Shown one piece after another: positions 8,838 through 18,804 of a stretch of 64,000 nucleotides of DNA. A program made the translations under genes and the position numbers. This stretch comes from DATHKG01 sp035489435. GTDB taxonomy: Bacteria > Bacteroidota > Bacteroidia > Chitinophagales > Chitinophagaceae. The stretch lies in NCBI GenBank assembly GCA_035489435.1, contig DATHKG010000064.1. One strand, given 5' to 3'. The notes below the pieces were generated by a model, which worked only from the letters and a program-made list of their open reading frames with translations, did no database searches and had not been told where the DNA came from. Position 1 is the first letter of the stretch. Every line of letters begins with the position of its first letter.

Positions 8838-9893
8838 ATCCTCCAAAGCATCCCGGCTTTTTATGAAATCGGTTACCAGGTAAGTGATAAGTTTACCGGT
8901 TGTTTCGGATTTTCTGCCATCATTGAGTTGTACAGCACCCTCACAAATATGGAGATAAGCCACTTTCAGATTACTGGCTGTAAAAGTTACATATTGCCTG
9001 GCATCCCTTGATGATATACCACTGGGTGTTTCTGCGCTCGACAGGACTCCTTCAACACAATCAAGATCAACTTCGATGCCTGTGAAATTATCTTCCATAT
9101 AGCTGGTGGCATGTGCTACTGCCTGGATAAAATTTCTTTTTTCGCGGACAAAAATATCTTCATAGGTAATGAAATCCATAAATGGATTGTTTGCTATATC
9201 CAGCCAAACGTTCTGGGGAAGATAATTCTCCTGTAACCCTATTATACAGTATTTCTCGAGGAAACCATCTTCTTCGGCATACCGGAAACCATTACCGCTA
9301 TGTCTTCCCTCAATCGGCCGGAAATCAGCATGTGCGTCAAGATTCACTGCGTTAATCTGGGCGAGTGGTATCAGTCCTGATTTATATAAACCTTTTGCGG
9401 CACCTTTTATAAGAGGGTATGAATTATTGTGTCCGCCTCCTATAGCGATGGGGATCTTGTTGAGAGAGGTGATTACTTTCACCAGGCTTTCCACTTCTTC
9501 ATCTATCACATGTACTGCATGCCTGTAAGCGTCCACTTTTTCTTCGTAACTATGTGCGTTTTGTTCGATAAGAAATTTGATATCGCCGAAATCAAAATGG
9601 CCCATGAGCATGATATCATCACCCGATAAAAAATCATTGCTCTGGATGTTCAGGAAAGCGGTTAGAAAAGGGGTCCATATTGAATCGGTACCACCTGTGC
9701 CTTCATTCGCCCGTACACCGATATCTTCAGGAATTCCAAAAACTACATATTTACAGTGGGATTCGCTGATCATTTTTTCAAGTGTGCCGGTACCCTCAAC
9801 ACAATGTATTTCCTCCCCCAGCTTGGTTTCAAATCTCCGGATCTTTGTGTGATATAATACATCCTGCTTTTTATAAAACTTGAAATGTATCAT
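8793..9893 (-). CDS. hutG: Formimidoylglutamase (arginase/ureohydrolase family)
   Basis: 366-residue ureohydrolase. The binuclear manganese site is visible as GGGHNNS, NLDAHADFR and VDLDCVEG. The family includes arginase, agmatinase and formimidoylglutamase. Gene context (hutI, hutU and hutH nearby on the same strand) points to hydrolysis of N-formimidoyl-L-glutamate to glutamate and formamide, the last step of histidine breakdown. It lies 109 bases downstream of hutI. Its last 15 or so codons run antisense to the end of the patatin gene. The substrate is assigned from context, not residues. Confidence 0.85.
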   Translation of the reverse strand: MIHFKFYKKQDVLYHTKIRRFETKLGEEIHCVEGTGTLEKMISESHCKYVVFGIPEDIGVRANEGTGGTDSIWTPFLTAFLNIQSNDFLSGDDIMLMGHFDFGDIKFLIEQNAHSYEEKVDAYRHAVHVIDEEVESLVKVITSLNKIPIAIGGGHNNSYPLIKGAAKGLYKSGLIPLAQINAVNLDAHADFRPIEGRHSGNGFRYAEEDGFLEKYCIIGLQENYLPQNVWLDIANNPFMDFITYEDIFVREKRNFIQAVAHATSYMEDNFTGIEVDLDCVEGVLSSAETPSGISSRDARQYVTFTASNLKVAYLHICEGAVQLNDGRKSETTGKLITYLVTDFIKSRDALEDSERNTKADHRLHLL

Positions 9894-10002
9894 GCGATTT
9901 TTTTTAGTTGGTACAATTATTATTATTCACTTTTCAATGGCTGAATTTCCCTTTTTCAATGTTTAAATTATAACATATTCCTGAACATTAGCCATCGAAA
10001 TC

Positions 10003-11244
10003 TCAGGGATCTACCGGTTTTCCGGATACTATTGCCTGGTGTATCAGGTTAGAACCAAAAGAATAAGGTAAATATCCTAAAGAAGGAATTCTTTCTGTGA
10101 TAATCAGGTTCGCCTTTTTGCCAGCTGTAATAGATCCGGCCAGCTTCTCAACTTCCATTGCAAATGCCCCGTTCAGGGTGGCAGCATTGATGGCTTCCTC
10201 CGGTAATAATTTCATTTGAATACAAGCCAGCGATAAAACCAGGTTCATGTTTCCGCTTGGGCTTGAACCCGGATTATAGTCGGAGGCAAGGGCTATTGCG
10301 CAACCTGCATCAATCATTTGACGTGCGGTTCCCACCCGCATTCCAAGGAAAAATGCCGCGCCTGGTAAAAGCGTGCCTATGGTTGTCGAGTCCGCCAGGG
10401 CGCGGATCAGCTTTTCACTCATTGTTTCCAGGTGATCAACCGATAACGCATCAAGCTTTATGCCGGTCTCAACACCGCCGGAGAGATTTAACTGGTTTGC
10501 GTGTATTTTGGGTTTGAGTCCATATGCCATTCCGGCCCGGCAAATCTGCTCTGTTTCTTCTGGTGAAAAAAAACCTGACTCGCAGAAAACATCTATGTAG
10601 TCGGCCAGCTTTTCTGCTGCTATCACAGGCAGCATTTCATCTACGATCAATCCTATATATGCCTGGTGATCGTTTTTATATGCCGGCGGGTAAGTATGTG
10701 CTGCCAGGAAAGTAGACTTAATAAGCAGGTTGCTTTCCCGCTTTAGTCTTTGAATCACCCTCAGCATCTTCAATTCACCGTCTACCGTTAATCCATAACC
10801 GCTTTTTATTTCAACAGCTCCGGTTCCAAGTTTTGCTATTTCAAACAGACGTCTTTTTGCGGCTTCGTATAATGTCTGTTCACTGGTATCGTTTAATATC
10901 CGCGCTGAATTCAGGATGCCACCGCCTTTGGCTGCGATTTCAGCGTAGCTCAGTCCTTTTATTTTATCAACAAATTCATTTTCCCGGCTACCCGTAAAAA
11001 CCAGGTGAGTATGACTATCGCACCAGGATGGCAAAACCATGCGCCCTTTCAGATCGGTAATTTCCGCAGGGTTTGAATAATTCAGATCGACCATCTGTCC
11101 GAAAGAAGCAATTTCATCATCTTCAATCACGAGGTAAGCGTTGTCAATACAGGGCAGGTTCGAAAGCCCGGCCCCACGCAACAGTTGATTTTCTGTCCGG
11201 CAGTTTACAAGTGATTTAATATTTGTCAGGATCGTTGTTGACAT
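10003..11244 (-). CDS. hutI: Imidazolonepropionase
   Basis: 413-residue amidohydrolase-superfamily enzyme that opens 4-imidazolone-5-propionate to N-formimidoyl-L-glutamate in the cytoplasm. The metal-site start CDSHTHLVFTGSRENEF is the hallmark of HutI. Also visible are GAVEIKSGYGLT, the second histidine region AAHTYPP, KIHANQLN, SVDHLE and the C-terminal ALASDYNPGSSPSGN. Length is normal for the family. It starts two bases after the stop of the small unknown gene upstream, so the two are probably one transcript, with hutG following. Confidence 0.95.
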   Translation of the reverse strand: MSTTILTNIKSLVNCRTENQLLRGAGLSNLPCIDNAYLVIEDDEIASFGQMVDLNYSNPAEITDLKGRMVLPSWCDSHTHLVFTGSRENEFVDKIKGLSYAEIAAKGGGILNSARILNDTSEQTLYEAAKRRLFEIAKLGTGAVEIKSGYGLTVDGELKMLRVIQRLKRESNLLIKSTFLAAHTYPPAYKNDHQAYIGLIVDEMLPVIAAEKLADYIDVFCESGFFSPEETEQICRAGMAYGLKPKIHANQLNLSGGVETGIKLDALSVDHLETMSEKLIRALADSTTIGTLLPGAAFFLGMRVGTARQMIDAGCAIALASDYNPGSSPSGNMNLVLSLACIQMKLLPEEAINAATLNGAFAMEVEKLAGSITAGKKANLIITERIPSLGYLPYSFGSNLIHQAIVSGKPVDP

Positions 11245-11246
11245 TA

Positions 11247-11717
11247 TCAGATTAATTCCATCTGTTGAAGATAATCATGCTGCAGATCTTCATGAAGTCC
11301 CGTGATCAGTTTTTCAACTTTTTTTTGCTGGCCATTGTAGATATTTGCCAATAAAACACTTTTCTGCAAGGGAATCTTTGTTTCCTTTATTTTCCGTAGA
11401 AAATAAATCAAAAGTTCTACTTCTGCTGTTTTTCCGGATATATAACGAATATGCTTGTTAGTTATTCTTAATATTTTCCTAAGCATTTTTTTTGTATAGT
11501 AGATATTTGATTGGTTGATCTCAACAAACATTTCATCCATTTCATTTTTTACCGAACGTATATAGTCGTTTTCATCGCCTGCTTCAAATAAGAGGTAGCT
11601 TATTAATTCTTTGTTTTCTTTTTTGAATTTGGCAAGACGTAAACATATTTCAGTTAGCCTGGCAGGTTGAAGGTGGATCAGTTCCTGCTTAATTTCATGT
11701 ACAGTCGCCGCTTTCAT
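11247..11717 (-). CDS. Small helical protein of unknown function upstream of hutI
   Basis: 156 residues, not recognised. It is lysine- and leucine-rich, predicted mostly helical, with no signal peptide or membrane segment. A short motif region NKHIRYISGKTAEVELLIYF sits mid-protein. The stop codon lies two bases from the hutI start, implying co-transcription and possibly translational coupling. A minus-7-like box (CAAACATA on the plus strand, 11752-11759) lies just upstream. The position suggests a role with histidine catabolism, but it may only be a hitchhiking gene conserved in this lineage. Confidence 0.7.
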   Translation of the reverse strand: MKAATVHEIKQELIHLQPARLTEICLRLAKFKKENKELISYLLFEAGDENDYIRSVKNEMDEMFVEINQSNIYYTKKMLRKILRITNKHIRYISGKTAEVELLIYFLRKIKETKIPLQKSVLLANIYNGQQKKVEKLITGLHEDLQHDYLQQMELI

Positions 11718-11751
11718 TAAAATATTTTTCTGAGAAAGTTAATATTCATTA

Positions 11752-11759
11752 CAAACATA
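11752..11759 (-). promoter_or_regulatory. Candidate minus-7 box for the 11717-hutI-hutG unit
   Basis: Read on the minus strand this is TATGTTTG, a full match to TAnnTTTG. It lies about 35 bases before the start at 11717. No obvious minus-33 TTG is present. Confidence 0.35.
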
Positions 11760-11790
11760 CTTCACCCTCCCTTTACAGTTGTTGTTTTAA

Positions 11791-11798
11791 TATATTTG
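11791..11798 (+). promoter_or_regulatory. Candidate minus-7 box for TerC gene
   Basis: TATATTTG followed by CA matches TAnnTTTG. It lies about 110 bases before the TerC start and about 32 bases from the oppositely oriented candidate box at 11752, so this would be a compact divergent promoter region. Confidence 0.4.
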
Positions 11799-11907
11799 CA
11801 ATCTTTAAAGTACTCAAAAAGCTCGCGGCAACCGGGAACTTATGTACTTAGATGGCATAGATTTTAAGTTTCAATCAGTTAAATAATATCAGTTAAATAA
11901 TAAAAGG

Positions 11908-12678
11908 ATGGAGATACCAGATTTTTCGGACCCGGCCATATGGATCAGCCTGCTGACACTTACTTTTCTTGAAATTGTATTGGGTGTTGATAACATCATC
12001 TTTATCTCTATTATTTCCGATAAGCTTCAACCCGATCAGCAAAAGCGGGCAAGAACTATGGGATTATTGCTGGCTATGGCTTTCAGGATCCTGTTGTTAC
12101 TGGCAATAACCTGGATTATGCGGCTCACCGAACCGTTGTTCACTATTCCCTTCATCAAAAAAGATGGCGAGTCGATTGGCATTTCCTGGAAGGATCTCAT
12201 TTTGATGGCTGGTGGTATTTTCCTGATCGCAAAAAGCACGCTTGAGATACACCACAAACTGGAGAAGTCAGCACCCGAAGATGGAGTTAAACCGGTCTAT
12301 ACCGGGTTTGCAAATGTGGTGCTACAAATTGTGTTGATAGATGCTGTATTTTCTTTCGATTCCATATTAACTGCGATCGGCCTTGTTGATGAGGTGTTTA
12401 TTATGATTATTGCGGTAGTGATATCTATCGGTATTATGATCGCTTTTAGCGGGGCAATAAGCCGGTTCATCAATAGAAACCCGACACTTCAGATGCTTGC
12501 CCTTGCTTTCCTGATAGCTATCGGTATTATGCTTGTCGCCGAAGGATTTCACCAGGAAATCAACAAGAGTTATATCTATACCATGATAGCGTTCTCGCTG
12601 GTTGTCGAACTGTTAAACATGCGCCTGCGTAAAAGATCTGAGAGTATAAAGCTCAAAAATTCAAGGGACGCAGAATAA
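11908..12678 (+). CDS. TerC family integral membrane protein
   Basis: 256-residue inner-membrane protein with about seven hydrophobic segments. The family motifs are present: VLGVDNIIFISI near residue 30, the paired DAVFSFDSILTAIGL around residue 145, and a C-terminal segment before a basic tail. Conserved membrane aspartates in these motifs are typical of TerC/Alx proteins, linked to manganese homeostasis, pH and tellurite phenotypes. The gene sits on the plus strand between the two halves of the hut genes, transcribed against both, and looks functionally unrelated to them. Confidence 0.85.
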   Translation: MEIPDFSDPAIWISLLTLTFLEIVLGVDNIIFISIISDKLQPDQQKRARTMGLLLAMAFRILLLLAITWIMRLTEPLFTIPFIKKDGESIGISWKDLILMAGGIFLIAKSTLEIHHKLEKSAPEDGVKPVYTGFANVVLQIVLIDAVFSFDSILTAIGLVDEVFIMIIAVVISIGIMIAFSGAISRFINRNPTLQMLALAFLIAIGIMLVAEGFHQEINKSYIYTMIAFSLVVELLNMRLRKRSESIKLKNSRDAE

Positions 12679-12774
12679 ATTCAGAAGTCTGGGAGCATGC
12701 AAGTTATCCAGCACCTTAGGATTAATTAAAGCTATGGACCAGATAAAGTCAGTTTTCAAATGAACAATAGTGTG

Positions 12775-14427
12775 TTAAAGACCAAGCGAATGCTTCAACG
12801 CTGTCGCTTTAGCTTCATCGTAACCGGCGTCGGCATGACGAATTACACCAATCCCTGGATCATTCCTGAGTACTCGGCTTAATCTCGCCGCAGCTTCTTC
12901 AGTACCGTCGGCAACTATTACCATCCCTGCATGGATGCTATAGCCCATTCCTACCCCACCCCCATGGTGAAGGCTAACCCAGCTGGCCCCTCCTGCAGTG
13001 CTTAACAGTGCGTTGAGTATCGGCCAGTCGGCCACCGCATCGCTACCATCCAGCATTGATTCCGTTTCCCGGTTTGGTGATGCAACCGAACCGGTGTCAA
13101 GATGATCCCGCCCAATCACGATAGGTGCTTTTACTTTGCCGTTTTTCACCAGTTCGTTAAAAGCAAGCCCGGCGATTTCGCGTTCACCTTGTCCCAGCCA
13201 GCAGATCCGCGCGGGAAGACCCTGGAAAGCTATCTTTTCTTTCGCAAGATCAAGCCAGCGGATCAGTGATTTGTTCTGCGGAAATAAATTCCTGATAACA
13301 TCATCCGTAACAGCAATATCAGCCGGGTCACCACTTAACGCCGCCCAGCGGAAAGGACCTTTGCCCTCACAAAAAAGAGGTCTGATATAGGCGGGCACAA
13401 AACCAGGGAAACCAAAGGCATTAGGAAGTCCTTTTTCAGCTGCCCTTGCGCGGATATTGTTTCCATAATCAAAACAAACAGCGCCAGCCTGCTGCAGCTC
13501 AAGGATCAGCTCAACATGCCTGTACATCGAACGGTATGCGAGTTCAAGATATTTATCGGGATCGGCAGATCTTAACACCCGGGCAGCTTCCGGTTTAATT
13601 TCATGAGGCCAGTATCCAATAAGTGGATCATGGGCAGAAGTCTGGTCGGTACAGGTATCTGGAACGATTTTTCGTTCAAATAGCCGTTGCAACAAATCGA
13701 CTGCGTTAGAAACAACCCCGATTGACAAAGGCAAATTGTTTTTTTTCGATTCAACCGCCTTGTCAATGGCTTCATCAATGTCTTCAATCATTAGATCACA
13801 ATACCTGGTCTGCAGTCTTTTTTCAATCCGCCACTTTTCAACCTCAGCAATCAGTGCTACTCCGCCATTCATAGTAATTGCAAGTGGTTGTGCTCCACCC
13901 ATACCTCCGAGTCCTGCAGTTACATGAATGGTGCCTTTCAAACTGCCATTGAAATGTTTATCTGCAATGGCAGCATAGGTTTCATAGGTGCCCTGAACAA
14001 TTCCCTGTGACCCGATATAGATCCAGGAACCGGCAGTCATTTGGCCGTACATCATCAGGCCTTTTTTTTCAAGCTCATCAAAATGTTTCCAGTTTGCCCA
14101 GTTAGGCACGAGTTGGGAATTACTTATTAATATACGCGGACTGTTCGCATGGGTTTTCATGATGGCTACCGGCTTACCACTTTGGATAAGCAGCGATTCA
14201 TCATTTTCAAGTTTTTTAAGCGAACTGATGATCAGGTCCAATGCTTCGAAATTCCTGGCTGCCTTACCACGACCACCATAAACAATCAGATCGTCCGGCC
14301 TTTCAGCCACAGCAGGATCCAGGTTGTTTAATAACATTCTTAATGCTGCTTCCTGTATCCATCCTTTACAATTAAGGGTGGTTCCGGTTGGAGTCCGGTA
14401 TTTAACCGGGTCATATTTTGTTTGCAT
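12775..14427 (-). CDS. hutU: Urocanate hydratase
   Basis: 550 residues, full family length. Converts urocanate to 4-imidazolone-5-propionate using tightly bound NAD+. Recognisable family blocks are LIVYGGRGKAARN, the glycine-rich VTAGLGGMGGAQPLA that contacts NAD, CFDYGNNIR, LDTGSVASPNRETESM, and the SLHHGGGVGMGYSIHAGM segment. The start codon overlaps the hutH stop by one base (TAATG), so the pair is translationally coupled. It converges on the TerC gene 96 bases away. Confidence 0.97.
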   Translation of the reverse strand: MQTKYDPVKYRTPTGTTLNCKGWIQEAALRMLLNNLDPAVAERPDDLIVYGGRGKAARNFEALDLIISSLKKLENDESLLIQSGKPVAIMKTHANSPRILISNSQLVPNWANWKHFDELEKKGLMMYGQMTAGSWIYIGSQGIVQGTYETYAAIADKHFNGSLKGTIHVTAGLGGMGGAQPLAITMNGGVALIAEVEKWRIEKRLQTRYCDLMIEDIDEAIDKAVESKKNNLPLSIGVVSNAVDLLQRLFERKIVPDTCTDQTSAHDPLIGYWPHEIKPEAARVLRSADPDKYLELAYRSMYRHVELILELQQAGAVCFDYGNNIRARAAEKGLPNAFGFPGFVPAYIRPLFCEGKGPFRWAALSGDPADIAVTDDVIRNLFPQNKSLIRWLDLAKEKIAFQGLPARICWLGQGEREIAGLAFNELVKNGKVKAPIVIGRDHLDTGSVASPNRETESMLDGSDAVADWPILNALLSTAGGASWVSLHHGGGVGMGYSIHAGMVIVADGTEEAAARLSRVLRNDPGIGVIRHADAGYDEAKATALKHSLGL

Positions 14428-15986
14428 TAATCTAAGATTATATTGTTCCTTGTCGCAACCTGGTTTACATAATTCACAAACGAAAAATCACTGATCATTG
14501 CCGTTATTTTATTAATATCATCTGAGAAGACCCTGTCCTCTTCAGCAAAACTTACTGTCTCACGTACATGCTCATGCGCAGCTTCAAGTAAAAGACTGCT
14601 TTTTAATGGCCTGCGAAACTCTATGGCCTGGCAGGAAGTCAGCAACTCAATGGCAAGTATGTACTCAAGATTGTCCAGCACCTGGTTTAATTTGCGGCCA
14701 CTGATACTTCCCATACTCACATGATCTTCCTGTCCCAGTGAGGTAGGTATGCTATCGGCGCTGGCCGGGAAACACAAAGTTTTATTTTCCGTAACCAGTG
14801 CTGCAGTTGTGTATTGGGGTATCATGAATCCGCTGTTAAGCCCCACTTTTCTCATCAATAACATAGGCAGTCCCCATTTGCCCTCAAGCAACAGGTAACA
14901 TCTCCTGTCGCTGATATTTCCAATTTCCGCGGCTGCGAAACAGGCATAGTCGAGCGGAAGGGCCAAAGGCTGGCCATGAAAATTGCCTCCGCTGATGGTT
15001 GTGTTTTCATCAAAAATGATAGGATTATCTGTTACGGCATTTAATTCTATTTCTGTCAGTTCTTTGAGATGTGCCCAGGCATTTCTTGAAGCCCCATGCA
15101 CCTGGGGTATACATCGCAGTGAATATGGATCCTGCACCCGGCCGCAATCAACATGGCTTTGCATGATCTCCGAACCTTCAAGAAGGTGACGCAAACGTTT
15201 AGCTACATGGATGGTTCCCTTAAAAGGTCTCAATGCATGAAGTCTTTCATCGAACGGTGCTTTTGTGCCCGATAGCGCCTCCAGGCTCATCGACCCAATG
15301 ATGTCAGCTGCTTCCAGGCAATTCAGCATACGTTGCACACCCTTAATTGCGAATGCAAGTATGAACTGTGTTCCGTTTATCAGTGCCAGCCCTTCTTTTG
15401 GCCCAAGCTGGAGTGGCGCCAGCTCATAGCTATCCAGGAAAGATTTTGATCGCTTTGCCGTAGATGCTGACCTGGTCGATATATTGTATTCGATACATTC
15501 ACCAAGACCAATCAATGGCAGAAAAAGGTGGGCAAGCGGTGCGAGATCGCCGGAAGCTCCCACGGAACCTTTTTCAGGGACCACGGGAATGATATTATTA
15601 TCGATATGCCAGAGAATTCGTTCTATGGTTTCCAGTCTTACCCCGGAATAACCGCGGGCAAGGGCATGCACCTTGGTAATCATCATCAGTCTCGCTATCT
15701 CAGGATCAACCGGTTTTCCAACTCCAACACTATGACTTTGCAGGATTTTATGTTGTAATAATTTCGTGTCTTCAGGAGAGATCCGTTCATTTGCCAGGAT
15801 TCCAAACCCGGTATTGATGCCATAAACCGTTTGATTGGTTTCAACGATATAATTTACATAAAGCTGGCTTTTGAGAATATTTCTTACGGCCTCATCACTT
15901 AACACACCCTGGATTGAACCATTGCACAAACCTGTTACTTTTTCTATGGTAAGTGTTTCGATTCCGTATTGAAAGATATTGTTCAT
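14427..15986 (-). CDS. hutH: Histidine ammonia-lyase
   Basis: 519 residues. Deaminates L-histidine to urocanate, the first step of histidine use. The Ala-Ser-Gly triad that cyclises into the MIO electrophile lies in GSVGASGDLAPLAH (residues about 144-146). Other family blocks are YGINTGFG near the N-terminus, NGTQ, QDPYSLRC and TDNP. A TTG at 16019 would add 11 residues, but ATG at 15986 gives the standard start. First gene of the hutHU pair; the end overlaps hutU by one base. Confidence 0.96.
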   Translation of the reverse strand: MNNIFQYGIETLTIEKVTGLCNGSIQGVLSDEAVRNILKSQLYVNYIVETNQTVYGINTGFGILANERISPEDTKLLQHKILQSHSVGVGKPVDPEIARLMMITKVHALARGYSGVRLETIERILWHIDNNIIPVVPEKGSVGASGDLAPLAHLFLPLIGLGECIEYNISTRSASTAKRSKSFLDSYELAPLQLGPKEGLALINGTQFILAFAIKGVQRMLNCLEAADIIGSMSLEALSGTKAPFDERLHALRPFKGTIHVAKRLRHLLEGSEIMQSHVDCGRVQDPYSLRCIPQVHGASRNAWAHLKELTEIELNAVTDNPIIFDENTTISGGNFHGQPLALPLDYACFAAAEIGNISDRRCYLLLEGKWGLPMLLMRKVGLNSGFMIPQYTTAALVTENKTLCFPASADSIPTSLGQEDHVSMGSISGRKLNQVLDNLEYILAIELLTSCQAIEFRRPLKSSLLLEAAHEHVRETVSFAEEDRVFSDDINKITAMISDFSFVNYVNQVATRNNIILD

Positions 15987-16093
15987 TTGAATGTTTTGCC
16001 CGGCTTCAATATAAATCAAATTCGTCTTCCATCATTGATAATGAAAATTTGTTCGTAAATTTTCGCCTTCAATAATTTATGCGTTTATATATT

Positions 16094-16101
16094 CAAATCT
16101 A
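16094..16101 (-). promoter_or_regulatory. Candidate minus-7 box for hutHU
   Basis: Read on the minus strand this is TAGATTTG, a full TAnnTTTG match, about 110 bases before the hutH ATG in the 136-base divergent gap with the MFS gene. The minus-33 box is not clear. Confidence 0.35.
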
Positions 16102-16122
16102 ACTTAAACTGTACTAATTAAT

Positions 16123-17331
16123 ATGAAGACAAACACTGGTGTACTATTGGGCCTGATGATGTTCCTGGAATATTTCATCTGGGGGGCATGGTATGTAACG
16201 ATGGGAACCTACATGGGTGAAAATCTTCAGTCAAGCGGTGTCCAGATCGGGGCAGCATATAGTTCATTTGCCATTGCTACTATGATATCGCCTTTTTTTA
16301 TGGGAATGGTTGCTGATCGTTTTTTTGCTGCTCAAAAGATAATGGGACTTCTTCACCTGGCCGGAGCAGTACTTTTATTTTATGCATCCACCATCACAAA
16401 TAATTCTAACTTTTACTGGATCATACTTTTTTATGCGCTGATGTATACTCCTACAATCGCGCTTTCTAACAGTATCGCATTTGGACAAATGAATGATCCC
16501 GGTAAACAATTTCCATGGATAAGAGTATTTGGAACAGTAGGTTGGATCGTAGCGGGTATTTTTATCGGTAAATATGGATTAGACAAATCAAACACTACTT
16601 TCCTGATGGCGGCCGGTGCATCCGCCCTCTTAGGCCTTCTCAGTTTCATATTACCAAATACACCTCCAAAGGGGAAAGCAACAGAAGCTTCGGCAGCTAA
16701 GTCTTTGGGAACCGAAGCCTTTGTATTATTTACCAACAGGCCCTACCTTATTTTCTTTATTGCTGCAATTCTTGTTTGTATACCACTTTCATTTTACTAT
16801 GGATTCGCCAATAAATTTTTGAATGAGATTGGAATGGAAAACGCTGGTGGTAAGATGATCCTGGGCCAGATCTCTGAAGGCATCTTTATTCTTGCGATCC
16901 CTTTCCTTTTTAACAGGATAGGTGTCAAAAATATGTTGCTACTGGGAATGACAGCCTGGATTCTTCGTTATCTTGCATTTGGATACGGCGATACAGGTGC
17001 TAATGAATGGATGCTTTATGCTGGAATTCTGCTTCATGGAATTTGTTATGACTTCTTTTTTGTAACCGGTTATATGTATACCGAAAAGAAAGCTTCCGCA
17101 AATATCAAAAATGCTGCCCAGGGGCTTTTTACTTTCGCAACCTATGGCCTTGGTATGTTTATCGGGACATATTTTTCCGGTTTTGTTGTAGATCATTACG
17201 CTGTGGGTGAGGGACATAACTGGTTGGGAATATGGATGGTGCCTGCATTTATTGCAGTAGGTGTGTTTTTATATTTCGTACTTCTTTTCAAGGAGAAAAG
17301 AGACATACGGCAGCTTGATCAAACACTATAA
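16123..17331 (+). CDS. MFS transporter, nucleoside:H+ symporter-like
   Basis: 402 residues with about 12 membrane segments. The start (LLGLMMFLEYFIWGAWYVTM) and the segment around YTPTIALSNSIAFGQM are characteristic of the Nuc_H_symport (NupG/XapB-like) branch of the major facilitator superfamily. In Bacteroidota this branch often sits next to Gfo/Idh/MocA oxidoreductases, as here, where it more likely moves sugar-like or inositol-like compounds than strictly nucleosides. The substrate cannot be read from the sequence. Divergent from hutH. Confidence 0.8.
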   Translation: MKTNTGVLLGLMMFLEYFIWGAWYVTMGTYMGENLQSSGVQIGAAYSSFAIATMISPFFMGMVADRFFAAQKIMGLLHLAGAVLLFYASTITNNSNFYWIILFYALMYTPTIALSNSIAFGQMNDPGKQFPWIRVFGTVGWIVAGIFIGKYGLDKSNTTFLMAAGASALLGLLSFILPNTPPKGKATEASAAKSLGTEAFVLFTNRPYLIFFIAAILVCIPLSFYYGFANKFLNEIGMENAGGKMILGQISEGIFILAIPFLFNRIGVKNMLLLGMTAWILRYLAFGYGDTGANEWMLYAGILLHGICYDFFFVTGYMYTEKKASANIKNAAQGLFTFATYGLGMFIGTYFSGFVVDHYAVGEGHNWLGIWMVPAFIAVGVFLYFVLLFKEKRDIRQLDQTL

Positions 17332-17598
17332 GTTTATTCTCAGACACATTTTTCACTGATTGCTAAAATCCGGTCCTGGTTTTTGAAAGCATCAGTAGCT
17401 GGTTTTGAAGACTTCAAATGTTAATTCGAAGTCATTAGCTTCTGAATTCGTAGAGATCAATGATTGTTTCTGAATAACCGGAGAGTCAATCTTTAGTTTC
17501 TGAATAAGTGGAGAAATTTTTGATCTCGAAAAGGCAATTCTAATTTCACAAACACTTGTTTTTAATCAAAGACATCAGTTTTTAAAACATATCAAAAG

Positions 17599-18792
17599 AT
17601 GAGAAAACTATCAATGCTCGGTTCCGGTTTTATTGGCCGGTTTTATGCTGATTCGATCCAGGGTTACAGATCCAAGGATAAGATCGTAAGCATCTATTCG
17701 AGGAGACAGGAAAGTGCGAATAAATTCGCAGAAGATTATAAGGTCGGACATGTAACCATCAACATGGAAGAGTCTATTGCACATCCTGATGTGGATGTTG
17801 TTTGTATTTCATTGCCAAACCATCTGCATGAAGAAGCAGTTATGTTGTGTTGCAAACATAAGAAGGCAGTTATAACAACCAAACCTCTTGGTCGTAATGC
17901 CGAAGAAGCCAAGCGCATGTTACTGGCTGTTGAAGAGGCAGGCATTTTTAATGGTTATCTCGAGGATCTTGTTTATACACCAAAATTTATCAAGGCATTT
18001 GAAAGTGTAAAGAACGGTGCACTGGGTCGGATACTCTGGGCTAAATCGCGTGAAACGCATCCCGGCCCGCATAGCGACTGGTTCTGGAACATCGAGCTGG
18101 CCGGCGGTGGCTGTATACTGGATCTCGGTTGTCATTGTGTTGAAATTACCCGCAGTTATATTGGCAAAGACATCAGGCCGGTCGAAGTGATGTGCTGGGC
18201 TGATACACAGGTAAAACCTATAGATGCGGAAGATCATGCAATCGGCCTTGTGAAATATGAAAATGGAGCAATAGCCCAGTTCGAGGTTAGCTGGACCTTC
18301 AGAGGAGGTCTTGATCTCCGTGACGAAGTGATGGGTACGGAAGGTACTATCTGGATCAACAACTTTCTCAGGACAGGTTTTGAAATGTTTACAACCGGTA
18401 AAGGAGACAACTATGTTGCCGAAAAAGCTGAAAGCAACAGCGGCTGGTTATTCCCGGTAGGCGACGAATTAAATGAACTTGGCTATAACCACATGTTTAT
18501 GGACATGTTTAATGCCATTGAAGAAGGTCGCGCACCAAAGGAAACTTTTTATGATGGATATGTTGTAAATGCTGTTCTCGATGCAGCCTATAAATCTGCA
18601 AAATCTAAAGCCTGGGAACCTGTAAAACTCGAAATCTGGAGAGGGCAGGAAAATGTTCAAAAACCCAGCAATCTCGTTGAATACGATAAGGATCATTACC
18701 TGGTAAAAGAAGAATTAACACACTATGGAGCAAAGAAACTGATCCTGAAACACAAAACGACAGGCACGATCTCTGAACAAGTTTTAAATTAA
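17599..18792 (+). CDS. Gfo/Idh/MocA family NAD(P)-dependent oxidoreductase
   Basis: 397 residues. N-terminal Rossmann fold with MLGSGFIGRFYADSI, a cofactor-side lysine in TTKPLGRNAEEA (the EKP-like motif), and a C-terminal substrate domain with GGGCILDLGCHCVEI, where the histidine position fits the catalytic site. Enzymes of this family oxidise or reduce sugars and inositols. It follows the MFS gene by 267 bases in the same direction, consistent with a carrier-dehydrogenase pair, though the gap may hold its own promoter. It converges on the phosphomutase. Confidence 0.85.
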   Translation: MRKLSMLGSGFIGRFYADSIQGYRSKDKIVSIYSRRQESANKFAEDYKVGHVTINMEESIAHPDVDVVCISLPNHLHEEAVMLCCKHKKAVITTKPLGRNAEEAKRMLLAVEEAGIFNGYLEDLVYTPKFIKAFESVKNGALGRILWAKSRETHPGPHSDWFWNIELAGGGCILDLGCHCVEITRSYIGKDIRPVEVMCWADTQVKPIDAEDHAIGLVKYENGAIAQFEVSWTFRGGLDLRDEVMGTEGTIWINNFLRTGFEMFTTGKGDNYVAEKAESNSGWLFPVGDELNELGYNHMFMDMFNAIEEGRAPKETFYDGYVVNAVLDAAYKSAKSKAWEPVKLEIWRGQENVQKPSNLVEYDKDHYLVKEELTHYGAKKLILKHKTTGTISEQVLN

Positions 18793-18804
18793 GGCAGGTT
18801 TATA

